Source: a virus. Taken from it: a stretch of 43,112 nt of DNA. The position numbers and the translations under genes were made by a program. The notes beneath the pieces are model-generated. The model made no database searches. It had not been told where the DNA came from and worked only from the letters and a program-made list of their open reading frames with translations. Location: IMG/VR virus record IMGVR_UViG_3300042446_000294, positions 1-43,112 of that record, one strand, 5' to 3'. Shown here piece by piece: positions 14,735-22,487 of this stretch. Each line of letters opens with the position of its first letter. Position 1 is the stretch's first letter.

Positions 14735-15706
14735 ATGTTTGATATCCTAACATTAGTTCCAGGTAAAAAACGACAAACATCTAGTGGTTGGACTAGTTTC
14801 AACGCTATTTGTTGTGTCCATGCTGGCCATCGTCCGGATACTAAATTTAGGGGAGGAGTCAAATTTGAAGGTCCTCAACATTGGATGTACAATTGCTTCA
14901 ATTGTGGGTTTAGTTGTAGTTTTGAATTAGGCAAACCCATATTCCCAAAAACAAGACAGTTTTTATTATGGTGCGGAGTAGATACGCAACAAATACAAAG
15001 ATGGAATCTTGAAAGTTTACAAAATAAAGACTTCTTGGACTTTAGTGGTAAAAAACAATTTCATAAAATTGAATTCAACACAAAAACTTTACCCCCTGGT
15101 GAACTACTAGATATTGAAAATTCTGAACATAAAACTTATGTTGATTATCTACTAAAGAGAAAAATAAATTTAGAAGATTATTCTTTCGTAGTCACCCCTG
15201 ATGATTCGGGAAGAAACAAAAATAGAATCGTTATACCCTACACTTATAAAAATAAAATAGTAGGGAATACTAGCAGGTATCTTGATAATAAGATTCCTAA
15301 ATTTATTAATGATCAACAACCAGGGTATGTATTCAACATTGACAAGCAACATAAAGATTGGAGTGTTTGCATAGTTACAGAGGGTATTTTTGATGCACTA
15401 TCAATTGATGGTGTTGCATTAATGCATAATGACATAAGCACTGACCAAGTTATAATGTTGTCACAATTAAACAAACAAATAGTTGTGGTCCCGGATAGGG
15501 ATACAACTGGATTAAAGATATGTGATAAAGCATTAGAATTGGGATACCAAGTCAGTTTACCTGATTGGGATACTGATATTAAAGATGTAAATGACGCAGT
15601 AATAAGATATGGCAAACTGCCTACGTTACTAAGTATAATACAAAATAAAACAAATAGTAAAATAAAAATAGAAATGCAGAGGCGTAAAATTGCAAAAGGA
15701 ATATAA
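14735..15706 (+). CDS. gp61: DNA primase, gp61-like
   Basis: A 323-residue DnaG-type primase, the partner of the gp41 helicase encoded next. An N-terminal zinc site is formed by C26/C27, H29 or H32, and CFNC (C54, C57). The Toprim domain shows VTEGIFDA (E216) and VVPDRDTTG (D254, D256). Length is close to T4 gp61 (342). It makes short RNA primers for lagging-strand synthesis. The ATG lies six bases after a -10 box, so translation is probably leaderless. The last 17 bases overlap the helicase gene. Confidence 0.92.
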   Translation: MFDILTLVPGKKRQTSSGWTSFNAICCVHAGHRPDTKFRGGVKFEGPQHWMYNCFNCGFSCSFELGKPIFPKTRQFLLWCGVDTQQIQRWNLESLQNKDFLDFSGKKQFHKIEFNTKTLPPGELLDIENSEHKTYVDYLLKRKINLEDYSFVVTPDDSGRNKNRIVIPYTYKNKIVGNTSRYLDNKIPKFINDQQPGYVFNIDKQHKDWSVCIVTEGIFDALSIDGVALMHNDISTDQVIMLSQLNKQIVVVPDRDTTGLKICDKALELGYQVSLPDWDTDIKDVNDAVIRYGKLPTLLSIIQNKTNSKIKIEMQRRKIAKGI

Positions 15707-17114
15707 CACAGATATTCAACGACTCTTTTTACAAATGATGCTAACAAATGCAGAATTGTATACTAGGGTTATGAATATAATGAATCCGGATAACTTTGAC
15801 AGGTCACTAAGAAAAGTGGCAGAGTTTATGAAGGAATATAGTGAGAAGTATAGTCTGTTACCGGATATTACTCAAATCAAAGCAACTACAGGTATCCAAC
15901 TTGAATTGATTGAAGATTTTGGTGATAAACACACTGAATGGTTTTTAGAAGAATTTGAATCATTTACTAAACGACAAGAATTAGAACGAGCGATTCTTAA
16001 ATCAGCCGATCTGTTAGAGAAGGGTGACTTTGGCCCTGTTGAGAAACTAATCAAAGAGGCAGTGCAAATCAGCTTACAACGTGATATGGGTACAGATTAC
16101 TTTGCTGACCCTAAGGCACGTATTAACAAATATTTCAACGCAGGCGGTCAACAAAGTACGGGCTGGCCACAGATGGATAAACTATTGTATGGTGGTTTTA
16201 GTCGCGGTGAATTAAACATTTTTGCAGGTGGTTCAGGTTCAGGTAAATCGTTGGTTATGATGAATATTGCATTGAATTGGTTGCAAATGGGACTTAGTGG
16301 TGTTTATATCAGTTTAGAATTGAGTGAAGAATTAACATCATTGAGAACTGATGCAATGTTGACTATGATGAGTACTAGAGATATCCGTAAAGATATTGAT
16401 GGCACTGAATTAAGAGTTAAAATGGCAGGTAAGAAATCTGGACAATATCGTGTTAAAGGATTGCCAGCACAGAGCAATGTCAATGATATTCGTTCATACT
16501 TAAAAGAAGTACAGATTCAAACTGGAATCAAAGTTGACTTTGTGATGATTGATTATTTGGATCTAGTTATGCCTGTGAGTGTCAAAGTCAATCCCAACGA
16601 TCAGTTTATTAAAGACAAGTATGTTAGCGAAGAATTGCGTAACTTAGCAAAAGAGTTGGGAATTTTAATGGTAACTGCAAGTCAGTTGAATCGTAGTGCA
16701 GTTGAAGAAATTGAATTTGATCATAGTCACATTGCAGGCGGTATCAGTAAGATTAACACAGCAGATAACGTATTTGGTATCTTTACAAGTCGTAGTATGC
16801 GAGAGCGGGGAAAATATCAAATTCAATGTATGAAAAGTCGTAGTTCGACGGGTGTGGGGCAGAAAATTGATTTGGAATACAACATTGAGACTATGCGTAT
16901 TACGGACGAGGATCCAGATGGATATGCTGAACAGCAATCAAAATACAAGCCTAGCCCAAGTCCTAATGATATTATGAGTAGATTAAAGCCCCAATCAACA
17001 GTTACGGAAGCAATTGATAAAGATACAGGGGAAATAGAACCAGTTACAAATCGGGTGGTAGCTGACGTTCAGGGGGCAAAACTCAAGGCCCTACTGAATA
17101 CTCTGAAAAAATGA
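15690..17114 (+). CDS. gp41: Replicative DNA helicase, gp41/DnaB-like
   Basis: A 474-residue hexameric helicase of the T4 gp41/DnaB type. A helical N-terminal domain (to about 135) precedes the RecA-like core: Walker A GGSGSGKS (180-187), then FVMIDYLDLV (Walker B), a GILMVTASQLNR segment and IQCMKSRSS near the arginine finger. It works with the gp61 primase upstream as the primosome. The start is TTG at 15690, with an AGAGG SD inside the primase gene. The tail is Pro/Ser-rich and basic. The stop overlaps an ATG at 17111 and a late promoter motif. Confidence 0.95.
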   Translation: MQKEYNTDIQRLFLQMMLTNAELYTRVMNIMNPDNFDRSLRKVAEFMKEYSEKYSLLPDITQIKATTGIQLELIEDFGDKHTEWFLEEFESFTKRQELERAILKSADLLEKGDFGPVEKLIKEAVQISLQRDMGTDYFADPKARINKYFNAGGQQSTGWPQMDKLLYGGFSRGELNIFAGGSGSGKSLVMMNIALNWLQMGLSGVYISLELSEELTSLRTDAMLTMMSTRDIRKDIDGTELRVKMAGKKSGQYRVKGLPAQSNVNDIRSYLKEVQIQTGIKVDFVMIDYLDLVMPVSVKVNPNDQFIKDKYVSEELRNLAKELGILMVTASQLNRSAVEEIEFDHSHIAGGISKINTADNVFGIFTSRSMRERGKYQIQCMKSRSSTGVGQKIDLEYNIETMRITDEDPDGYAEQQSKYKPSPSPNDIMSRLKPQSTVTEAIDKDTGEIEPVTNRVVADVQGAKLKALLNTLKK

Positions 17115-17120
17115 TAAATA
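17113..17120 (+). promoter_or_regulatory. T4-type late promoter
   Basis: GATAAATA in TGATAAATAC, overlapping the helicase stop. The likely start of the next gene (17141) is 20 bases downstream, behind a weak AGGA. Confidence 0.6.
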
Positions 17121-17140
17121 CAAATAGGATATCTATACCC

Positions 17141-17386
17141 ATGCAAAAACAAACTCGCAGCCTACTAGAGGAATTAGAAGCTATTGGTAATAATCGTGAT
17201 ACTAAACATATCATTGAAAGCCGTGCCCATAATATAATTACTAGTGCTATAAATTTATTGGAAATGATTAATAAAAATTATGATCCAGAAAAAGCGCAGA
17301 TCCTAGAGCGAAAATTACTTAGTGCTATAAAGGCCCGAGATCAGGGTAGATTCAGTAAAAGCCTAAGGAAAAAGGATGAAACTTAA
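17141..17386 (+). CDS. Small helical protein of unknown function
   Basis: An 81-residue, mostly helical protein (starts MQKQTRSLLEEL). ATG at 17141 is preferred because a late promoter lies at 17113-17120; an in-frame ATG at 17111, overlapping the helicase stop, would add ten residues. The middle (RAHNIITSAINLLEMI) is an amphipathic helix and the C-terminus is basic (GRFSKSLRKKDET). I know of no function. It overlaps the next gene by 11 bases. Confidence 0.65.
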   Translation: MQKQTRSLLEELEAIGNNRDTKHIIESRAHNIITSAINLLEMINKNYDPEKAQILERKLLSAIKARDQGRFSKSLRKKDET

Positions 17387-18434
17387 AGAAGTTATCGTTG
17401 AAGGCATCGGTGATGCTATAAGATCCGGGATATATAGAGCTACCGGATATGGCGGAAACCCTGCCAATCAATCTGCTACAAAAGTTAAATTTATTAACGA
17501 TTTAAAGCAGAAATTAAAACTTAATAAAGATAGTTCTAGAAAATCAGGAGTTCCGTTTGATTCCAACAAGTACGTAGATTCATATCTAGCAAAGTACAAT
17601 GCAAAAGTTGATGATGAACAAAGAGACCAGTTAAAGAAACTAGCTAATAATCCTGACAAATTTGCAAACTACATGTACATGTTAATGTCTCAGCAAACAG
17701 CTAATCAGCAAGGATATGTACAAGGTTCAAATAGTCCTCAACAATACGGTGCAGGTCCTCAACAATACGGTGCAGGTCCTCAACAATACGGTGCAGGTCC
17801 TCAAGCAGGAGGCAGGGCCCAACAACAAACTGCGACAGCACCACAGTTAGAACCAACAACTACTAATGTAATTAAACAAATACAAAAATTAACAGGACCT
17901 GAAAGATTAGATGACCTAGCTGAGATTACAAAATCTGCTATGAAGGTTCTGTATAAACAGAATCCTACAAAATACTCTGACTTGTACAAAGAAATAATGA
18001 CTGGCAAGAGCAATGCTAACAAAATGAATACTTCATCTTTGGCTACAGACTTAGCAACTAAGCGTCAGCAGAATCAAAAAGCAATGCAACAGTATGTAGA
18101 TTCTACAAGCCCGTACGGAACAAAAGACCCAGTTGGTTCTAGTGTAATGGGGAACATTGCTAACACAGTACAACCAAAAGATACTAGTGTCGGGGCTAAT
18201 GCATTTTCTGCAATGAACAAATCGTTAGGTGGACCTGAAACTATGCCACCAGAACAAAACCCATCTGATAAACGTTCACAGGACTTTGAGAAGGCTGCAA
18301 TGACTGCACGTGGCGGGATGACTGATGCTCCTGCCCCAACTGATTTTGCAGCCAAACGAGAATTGGCAGCTAAGAATGCACAAGCAAGCATGAAACCTAA
18401 AGTTACCGAAACTCGTAGATTTTACAAAAGATAA
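17376..18434 (+). CDS. Gln/Ala-rich protein, candidate internal virion protein
   Basis: A 352-residue, basic, low-complexity protein with a good SD (AAGGAAAAAGG). The N-terminus MKLKEVIVEG resembles T4 capsid-targeting sequences (MKTYQEFIAE), which end in an x-x-E site for the gp21 protease. Three exact PQQYGAG repeats (about 121-141) are encoded by tandem 21-bp units, followed by a Gln/Thr-rich linker and a helical region. A DNA-associated internal head protein would fit; this is inference. No enzyme motif was seen. It overlaps the next gene as TAATG. Confidence 0.68.
   Translation: MKLKEVIVEGIGDAIRSGIYRATGYGGNPANQSATKVKFINDLKQKLKLNKDSSRKSGVPFDSNKYVDSYLAKYNAKVDDEQRDQLKKLANNPDKFANYMYMLMSQQTANQQGYVQGSNSPQQYGAGPQQYGAGPQQYGAGPQAGGRAQQQTATAPQLEPTTTNVIKQIQKLTGPERLDDLAEITKSAMKVLYKQNPTKYSDLYKEIMTGKSNANKMNTSSLATDLATKRQQNQKAMQQYVDSTSPYGTKDPVGSSVMGNIANTVQPKDTSVGANAFSAMNKSLGGPETMPPEQNPSDKRSQDFEKAAMTARGGMTDAPAPTDFAAKRELAAKNAQASMKPKVTETRRFYKR
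17736..17798 (+). repeat. Three tandem 21-bp repeats
   Basis: Three exact 21-bp units at 17736-17756, 17757-17777 and 17778-17798, each encoding PQQYGAG, with a partial fourth unit (PQ) after them. Their identity suggests recent slippage or recombination; copy number may vary between relatives. Confidence 0.92.
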
Positions 18435-19630
18435 TGAGTACTGAATCTATTAGAGGTCTAGTAACTAGACTGGAATCATTGAATGAGCAAGAACTAACAA
18501 AGGCTCACGTTGAACATCCTGAGGATTTAGTATTTCACACAGGTGGTCAGGGCGCACAGCAAGGATTAACAGCAATGGTTGATACTGTTCAGAATCCAGG
18601 AGCTATTACAATTAAATGGGACGGCTATCCTGCATTGATATTTGGTACTGGTCTTGATGGTGAATTTATTGTTTGTGATAAACATATGTTCAATAAAAAA
18701 GATGGTTCAGGCCATGTAACTAGCCCACAAGCATTTGCCGCTTATGATAAAGCCAGAGGAATTGAGCGCGGCGACTTAGTTAATGTCATTACTAGAATAT
18801 GGCCTGGGTTACAGAAATCATATTCGGGAAAAGGATTCTACTGGGGTGACTTATTATTCAGTCAACCACTACAAGAGAAAAACGGATTATACACTTTCAG
18901 AGCAAATCCAAATGGCATCACATATACTATAGAAGCCAATAGCGAAATTGGACAATTAATTAAGGGTAAAGTAGGTGGCATAGCTGTACATCAATATATT
19001 CCACCAGAAGCAGACAATGTTCAGTATGCACAATTATTAAATGGCAGTATAGGTAAGTTAAAAAACAATGGCAATGTTGCAATTATTCCTGCTAAGATGC
19101 CAATGGTTCCCCAGTTAAAATTAAATAAAACAGTAATTGCTAAAACGCAACGTGAGATAGATAAAAACAAAGCTGCCGCAGATGCATTTATTTTGCGTGT
19201 ACCACCGGGGGTTAAATCAGTATTTCCACTAATGTGTACAGTATTCATCAATAAAAAGATTGTAGCAGGTAACCTAGATAATCTAGTAGAAGAATTTATA
19301 GAGTTTGCCAAGTCTAGAAAAATGACAGAACCAGTGTACAAAAAACTATTTGGATATGATGTGCAGAACCCACAGACTGGTCAACCGGAACATGTGCCAG
19401 GGCATTTTGATACTAATATTGCTGGTATAACTGCGGTATTCTCAATATGGATAGCGTTATATAATCTTAAGATGCAGGTTGTCCCCCAATTAGACAAAGC
19501 CGCAGAACAAAGTCCGGTCAAGGGTTATCTATCTGATGGTACACAAACCCAAGAAGGTTTTGTTAGTCACGGAATCAAACTTATCAACAGAATGGGCTTT
19601 AGCCGTCAAAATTTGGCTGCTAGAGGTTGA
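18434..19630 (+). CDS. KxDG-motif protein, ligase-like (DUF6267-like)
   Basis: A 398-residue protein that I recall as the phage family DUF6267 (HPEDLVF, GAQQGL). The segment ITIKWDGYPALIFG contains K61-W-D-G64, the shape of motif I (K-x-D-G) of DNA/RNA ligases and mRNA-capping nucleotidyltransferases, where the Lys takes AMP or GMP. Possible later motifs are KGFYWGDLLFS and KGKVGGIAVH. Whether it is active is not shown. It starts in TAATG after the Gln-rich gene. Confidence 0.72.
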   Translation: MSTESIRGLVTRLESLNEQELTKAHVEHPEDLVFHTGGQGAQQGLTAMVDTVQNPGAITIKWDGYPALIFGTGLDGEFIVCDKHMFNKKDGSGHVTSPQAFAAYDKARGIERGDLVNVITRIWPGLQKSYSGKGFYWGDLLFSQPLQEKNGLYTFRANPNGITYTIEANSEIGQLIKGKVGGIAVHQYIPPEADNVQYAQLLNGSIGKLKNNGNVAIIPAKMPMVPQLKLNKTVIAKTQREIDKNKAAADAFILRVPPGVKSVFPLMCTVFINKKIVAGNLDNLVEEFIEFAKSRKMTEPVYKKLFGYDVQNPQTGQPEHVPGHFDTNIAGITAVFSIWIALYNLKMQVVPQLDKAAEQSPVKGYLSDGTQTQEGFVSHGIKLINRMGFSRQNLAARG

Positions 19631-19657
19631 CCAAAACCAACATTTTTTTGTTCCAGG

Positions 19658-19665
19658 CATAAATA
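19658..19665 (+). promoter_or_regulatory. T4-type late promoter
   Basis: CATAAATA about 45 bases before the ATG at 19711. A 5' hairpin follows (TGAATC 19672-19677, loop TATAT, GATTCA 19683-19688), then AAAGGA as SD. Confidence 0.72.
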
Positions 19666-19710
19666 ATAGTATGAATCTATATGATTCAAAATATTTAAAG
19701 GAATAATATC

Positions 19711-20064
19711 ATGGCATATACAACACGTACTCACGGTGACTTTCAACCAGTAATGAACTATGACGCTGCCGGCTATACAGTTGGTTCAGTGAACGCAGTA
19801 ACTTCAGCAGTAACAGTTCAACCACAAGGTCCTAAGTTAGACTTCTTCACAATCGCTTTAGCTGATTTGGCTACAGACGGTACAGTATTGTTAAATTGCA
19901 TCAACGCAATTCAACAATTGGCTACTATCTATATCTACGAAGTAACTAACACTGGTACAGATACAATCGCTATTGCAGTTTACCCAACAGGTGCATGGAC
20001 AACAGCAACTCTAGACACTGCTACTGGTGGTACAACTACTGCGACAGCATCATTCACAAACTAA
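19711..20064 (+). CDS. Probable abundant small virion protein
   Basis: A 117-residue, Thr/Ala-rich protein (starts MAYTTRTHGDFQPV) without charged clusters, beta-rich, as expected for a capsid decoration or other surface protein. It is a single-gene unit: late promoter, structured leader, strong SD, then a strong terminator. Codons are unusually regular, with many C-ending Asn, Ile, Tyr and Phe codons, consistent with high expression. The identity is inferred; no T4 homologue (such as Soc or Hoc) is recognised. Confidence 0.72.
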   Translation: MAYTTRTHGDFQPVMNYDAAGYTVGSVNAVTSAVTVQPQGPKLDFFTIALADLATDGTVLLNCINAIQQLATIYIYEVTNTGTDTIAIAVYPTGAWTTATLDTATGGTTTATASFTN

Positions 20065-20085
20065 TTCAAACTTAGTTTGATAAGG

Positions 20086-20111
20086 AGCCCAAGAATTTCT
20101 TGGGCTTTTTT
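20086..20111 (+). terminator. Intrinsic terminator
   Basis: AGCCCAAGAA (20086-20095) pairs with TTCTTGGGCT (20097-20106) and is followed by a T-run to 20111. It ends the 19711 unit immediately before a late promoter. Confidence 0.93.
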
Positions 20112-20116
20112 ACCTC

Positions 20117-20124
20117 TATAAATA
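20117..20124 (+). promoter_or_regulatory. T4-type late promoter, exact TATAAATA
   Basis: Exact TATAAATA with only GTGT between it and the ATG at 20129, so the transcript should start at or next to the ATG (leaderless). Confidence 0.75.
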
Positions 20125-20161
20125 GTGTATGTCCTATATAATTAAATGTTATACACTATTT
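20120..20161 (+). other. Inverted repeat spanning late promoter and start codon
   Basis: AAATAGTGTAT (20120-20130) and ATACACTATTT (20151-20161) are perfect 11-bp inverted arms with a 20-nt loop. The left arm overlaps the late promoter and the first two bases of the ATG. RNA read through the upstream terminator would fold over the start, while RNA from the late promoter would lack most of the left arm. Confidence 0.65.
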
Positions 20162-20587
20162 GATATTACAAATACAGGTGTATTGCACAGAAAACCCCCG
20201 GTGAATATTGATGAGGTTCAATTAGCTACATGGCAATTGAATAGAAATCGTCAAGTTAATTTTGATACACTATTGCAAGTAATTAATTTACGTAGTCAAC
20301 CTGAAGATACATCCACAGTGATTACAGAAAAGATTAACTTTAAAGAATTTAGTAAATTTGGATTCTTGTTTGAGGGCGAAGAGGATCAGACTATGTTTTC
20401 GTTTACTTTTAGTATAAATCATAAAAATGTGTTTGATGATGGTATAAGTAATCTGGGTGCATTGTATTCTGATTGCGATGGAGTCCCGATGATAAAAATA
20501 GGAACAGAATGGGATAAGTTGCCTAATTTCTTAGACACCAGTCCTGAATTAAGTAATATATATTTTGAGGTCTTAGAGGATGAGTGA
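20129..20587 (+). CDS. Conserved-looking T4-like phage protein
   Basis: A 152-residue protein that starts MSYIIKCYTLFDITNTG and includes INLRSQPED, FGFLFEGEED and LGALYSDCDGVPMI. I recall similar sequences in T4-like phages of aquatic hosts, but no function. It is acidic. The ATG sits four bases after an exact late promoter with no SD. The 3' end overlaps the next gene by eight bases (the SD for the next gene, GAGG, is in its last codons). Confidence 0.72.
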   Translation: MSYIIKCYTLFDITNTGVLHRKPPVNIDEVQLATWQLNRNRQVNFDTLLQVINLRSQPEDTSTVITEKINFKEFSKFGFLFEGEEDQTMFSFTFSINHKNVFDDGISNLGALYSDCDGVPMIKIGTEWDKLPNFLDTSPELSNIYFEVLEDE

Positions 20588-21053
20588 GATTAACATGTTC
20601 TCAATATTGAAAAAATTATTGAGCAAAGAAGAAATACAACAACTAGCAGAAATGCTAGTTATAGAGGGTAAATCTGGATATGAATTGTTTGATGAATATT
20701 CTATTGAAAAAACAGATATGGGCTACATTGTTAAGAAATATAAAACCTTCGTAGAACATAGCTTTTTCAATTTACGTAATGCTGTAGTTTGGGCAACATT
20801 AGACAAGCGTAACAAGATATTAGATGCAAATTCTGTAGTAACTTTGGATTCACAATTACAAAGTACATTAGCCAGCTTGGAATTGCATCAAAAATTGTGC
20901 AAAAAAACAAAAAATATTGATTCTAAGTCTTTATATTTTATAAAACTTAATGAGGACAAAGTAAAAAAATATCATATAATGTCTAAATTAGATAATTATG
21001 TGATAGAGACCAAGCGTTGGCAGAACAAAAAGTTCGCAGAAGCCATAAAATAA
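20580..21053 (+). CDS. Unknown late protein
   Basis: A 157-residue, largely helical protein with Lys-rich C-terminus (TKRWQNKKFAEAIK). It starts MSEINMFSILKKLLSKEEI. I do not recognise the family. It is translationally coupled to the 20129 gene and followed closely by a late promoter for the next gene. Confidence 0.7.
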   Translation: MSEINMFSILKKLLSKEEIQQLAEMLVIEGKSGYELFDEYSIEKTDMGYIVKKYKTFVEHSFFNLRNAVVWATLDKRNKILDANSVVTLDSQLQSTLASLELHQKLCKKTKNIDSKSLYFIKLNEDKVKKYHIMSKLDNYVIETKRWQNKKFAEAIK

Positions 21054-21063
21054 TTTATAGAAT

Positions 21064-21071
21064 GATAAATA
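21064..21071 (+). promoter_or_regulatory. T4-type late promoter
   Basis: GATAAATA, then AGGA (21087-21090) and the ATG at 21097. Confidence 0.7.
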
Positions 21072-21096
21072 TATAATCAGTACTCTAGGAAAAACT

Positions 21097-21834
21097 ATGA
21101 AACTAACCGAATTTAATGCAAACCCAACTACAGTAGCTAAGAAGGCTTTAAAAGAGCATTTCAATACTAGTATCAATTTAGATAATATTAATCTGTATGA
21201 TACCCAACGTATGATGCGTAAAGTCAATAAATTAATGACCGAAATGCGTCAAACTTCTAACGGTCTTAATACAGAAAGTAATCCTGCTTACTTGAAACTT
21301 GTTTTCATGGAACAGGCTTTACAACATCATTACGGTGATCTTCAAGCATTACCGTTATACAATACTCGTATGGTATTTGAGAATGAGCAAGTTGAGAAAT
21401 CACAAGTTATTCTAGCCGCACAAGAAATGGTTGATGCTATGCAAAAGATGGTAGAACAAGTAAGTGATATGCTTGTTAAAGAACTACCAGCAGTTGTTGA
21501 TGGTGTTAATAGCGAAGTTGGAACAAATGAGGGTGAACAGTTTAATCAACAAGTAACCGAAGCATTGACAAGTCTACAGGCTGCATTAACTCAGAGCAAA
21601 GGCACATTATCAGGTGCATTAGGTACTATCACAGGTCAAGGCGGTGGCATGGGAATGCCTAGTGGAGACATGGGTGGTATGGGTGATGAGATGGGCGGCA
21701 TGGGTGATGAAATGGGTATGGGCGGCGATATGGAAGACTTGGGTGGCGAACAGCCTGATGGTGAACTTCCTGATCTACCAGAAGAACCTGATGAAGAAAG
21801 CCCTGTAGCGGGTGTTGGTCGTTCAACACGATAA
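21097..21834 (+). CDS. Acidic Gly/Met-rich tail protein, candidate head-core protein
   Basis: A 245-residue acidic protein. It starts MKLTEFNANPTTV, like a T4 capsid-targeting sequence. Residues 20-180 are helical with coiled-coil-like stretches (MVDAMQKMVEQVSDMLVKEL). The C-terminus carries tandem G-G-M-G-D-E-M units and an acidic Pro-rich end. Acidic helical core proteins of this size include T4 prohead scaffold gp22, but I see no clear homology. It heads a late operon with the 21836 gene. Confidence 0.65.
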   Translation: MKLTEFNANPTTVAKKALKEHFNTSINLDNINLYDTQRMMRKVNKLMTEMRQTSNGLNTESNPAYLKLVFMEQALQHHYGDLQALPLYNTRMVFENEQVEKSQVILAAQEMVDAMQKMVEQVSDMLVKELPAVVDGVNSEVGTNEGEQFNQQVTEALTSLQAALTQSKGTLSGALGTITGQGGGMGMPSGDMGGMGDEMGGMGDEMGMGGDMEDLGGEQPDGELPDLPEEPDEESPVAGVGRSTR

Positions 21835-21835
21835 T

Positions 21836-22165
21836 ATGAAGTTATTTGAATTTGCCGATGATGATCCATTACGTGTGAAATTGGTTGCGGTTACCAACCA
21901 ATTAAAAGAACGCATCGGCAAAGGTGGACAAACAATTACCACCGACGAGTTATTAAATTTTCTAAAACAGAATGATGTTATATTAGATAAAGATGATTTA
22001 TTTGATATAGTAAAAAAAGATCCATTAAGAAATATAATTCATAATGTAAACAAAGATGAAGTTGTATTTAAGGGTCAAGAAGGCGCAGAAAAACTAGGTG
22101 CAACGCCCGGTCCAGATGAACATGAAAAAACACGCCAGCAAATGGCGCAAAAGCAAATGAAGTGA
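21836..22165 (+). CDS. Small conserved-looking protein with MKLFEF start
   Basis: A 109-residue protein. The start at 21836, just after the previous TAA, is preferred over upstream in-frame codons inside the previous gene. It starts MKLFEFADDDPLRVKLVAVT, then TTDELLNFLKQNDVILDKDDLFDIVK, a helix-rich region, and ends with a basic/Gln-rich tail. I recall a DDPL...TDELL pattern in T4-like phages, function unknown. The start resembles a capsid-targeting sequence. Its stop overlaps the IscA GTG. Confidence 0.72.
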   Translation: MKLFEFADDDPLRVKLVAVTNQLKERIGKGGQTITTDELLNFLKQNDVILDKDDLFDIVKKDPLRNIIHNVNKDEVVFKGQEGAEKLGATPGPDEHEKTRQQMAQKQMK

Positions 22166-22485
22166 TAACTGTTACTGATACCGCTAAATCCAAAGTAATA
22201 AAATTAGTAGAAAAAAGAAGTGGCAAAGGGATACGCATAGGGGTAAAGACCACAGGTTGCAGTGGCCTAGCTTATGTGTTAGAATACGTTGATGAGTATG
22301 CATATTCAGATAGTGATATCAATTATGCATTCCCAGAATTTGTTATATTAATTGATAAAAGACATGAGGTCTATTTAAATAATATAACAATTGACTATGT
22401 ACGCAATGGTTTAAATGAAGGGTTTGAATTTAAGAATCCTAATGAACGTGACCGTTGCGGATGTGGAGAAAGTTTTAGGGTATAA
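22162..22485 (+). CDS. iscA: A-type iron-sulfur carrier, IscA/HesB-like
   Basis: A 107-residue IscA-family protein starting at GTG in a GTGA overlap. The three cluster ligands are in place: C33 in TTGCSGLAYVLEY, and C99 and C101 in RCGCGESF. A-type proteins take [Fe-S] clusters from the scaffold IscU, encoded next, and deliver them to target enzymes. The length matches bacterial IscA (107). Unlike iscU, it is diverged in the middle. It may support viral or host Fe-S enzymes; no Fe-S target is recognised in this window. Confidence 0.88.
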   Translation: MITVTDTAKSKVIKLVEKRSGKGIRIGVKTTGCSGLAYVLEYVDEYAYSDSDINYAFPEFVILIDKRHEVYLNNITIDYVRNGLNEGFEFKNPNERDRCGCGESFRV

Positions 22486-22487
22486 AC

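Noticed and set aside
17736-17798. Short tandem repeats as a CRISPR array
   Set aside because: The units are directly adjacent with no spacers and are in frame within a protein gene.
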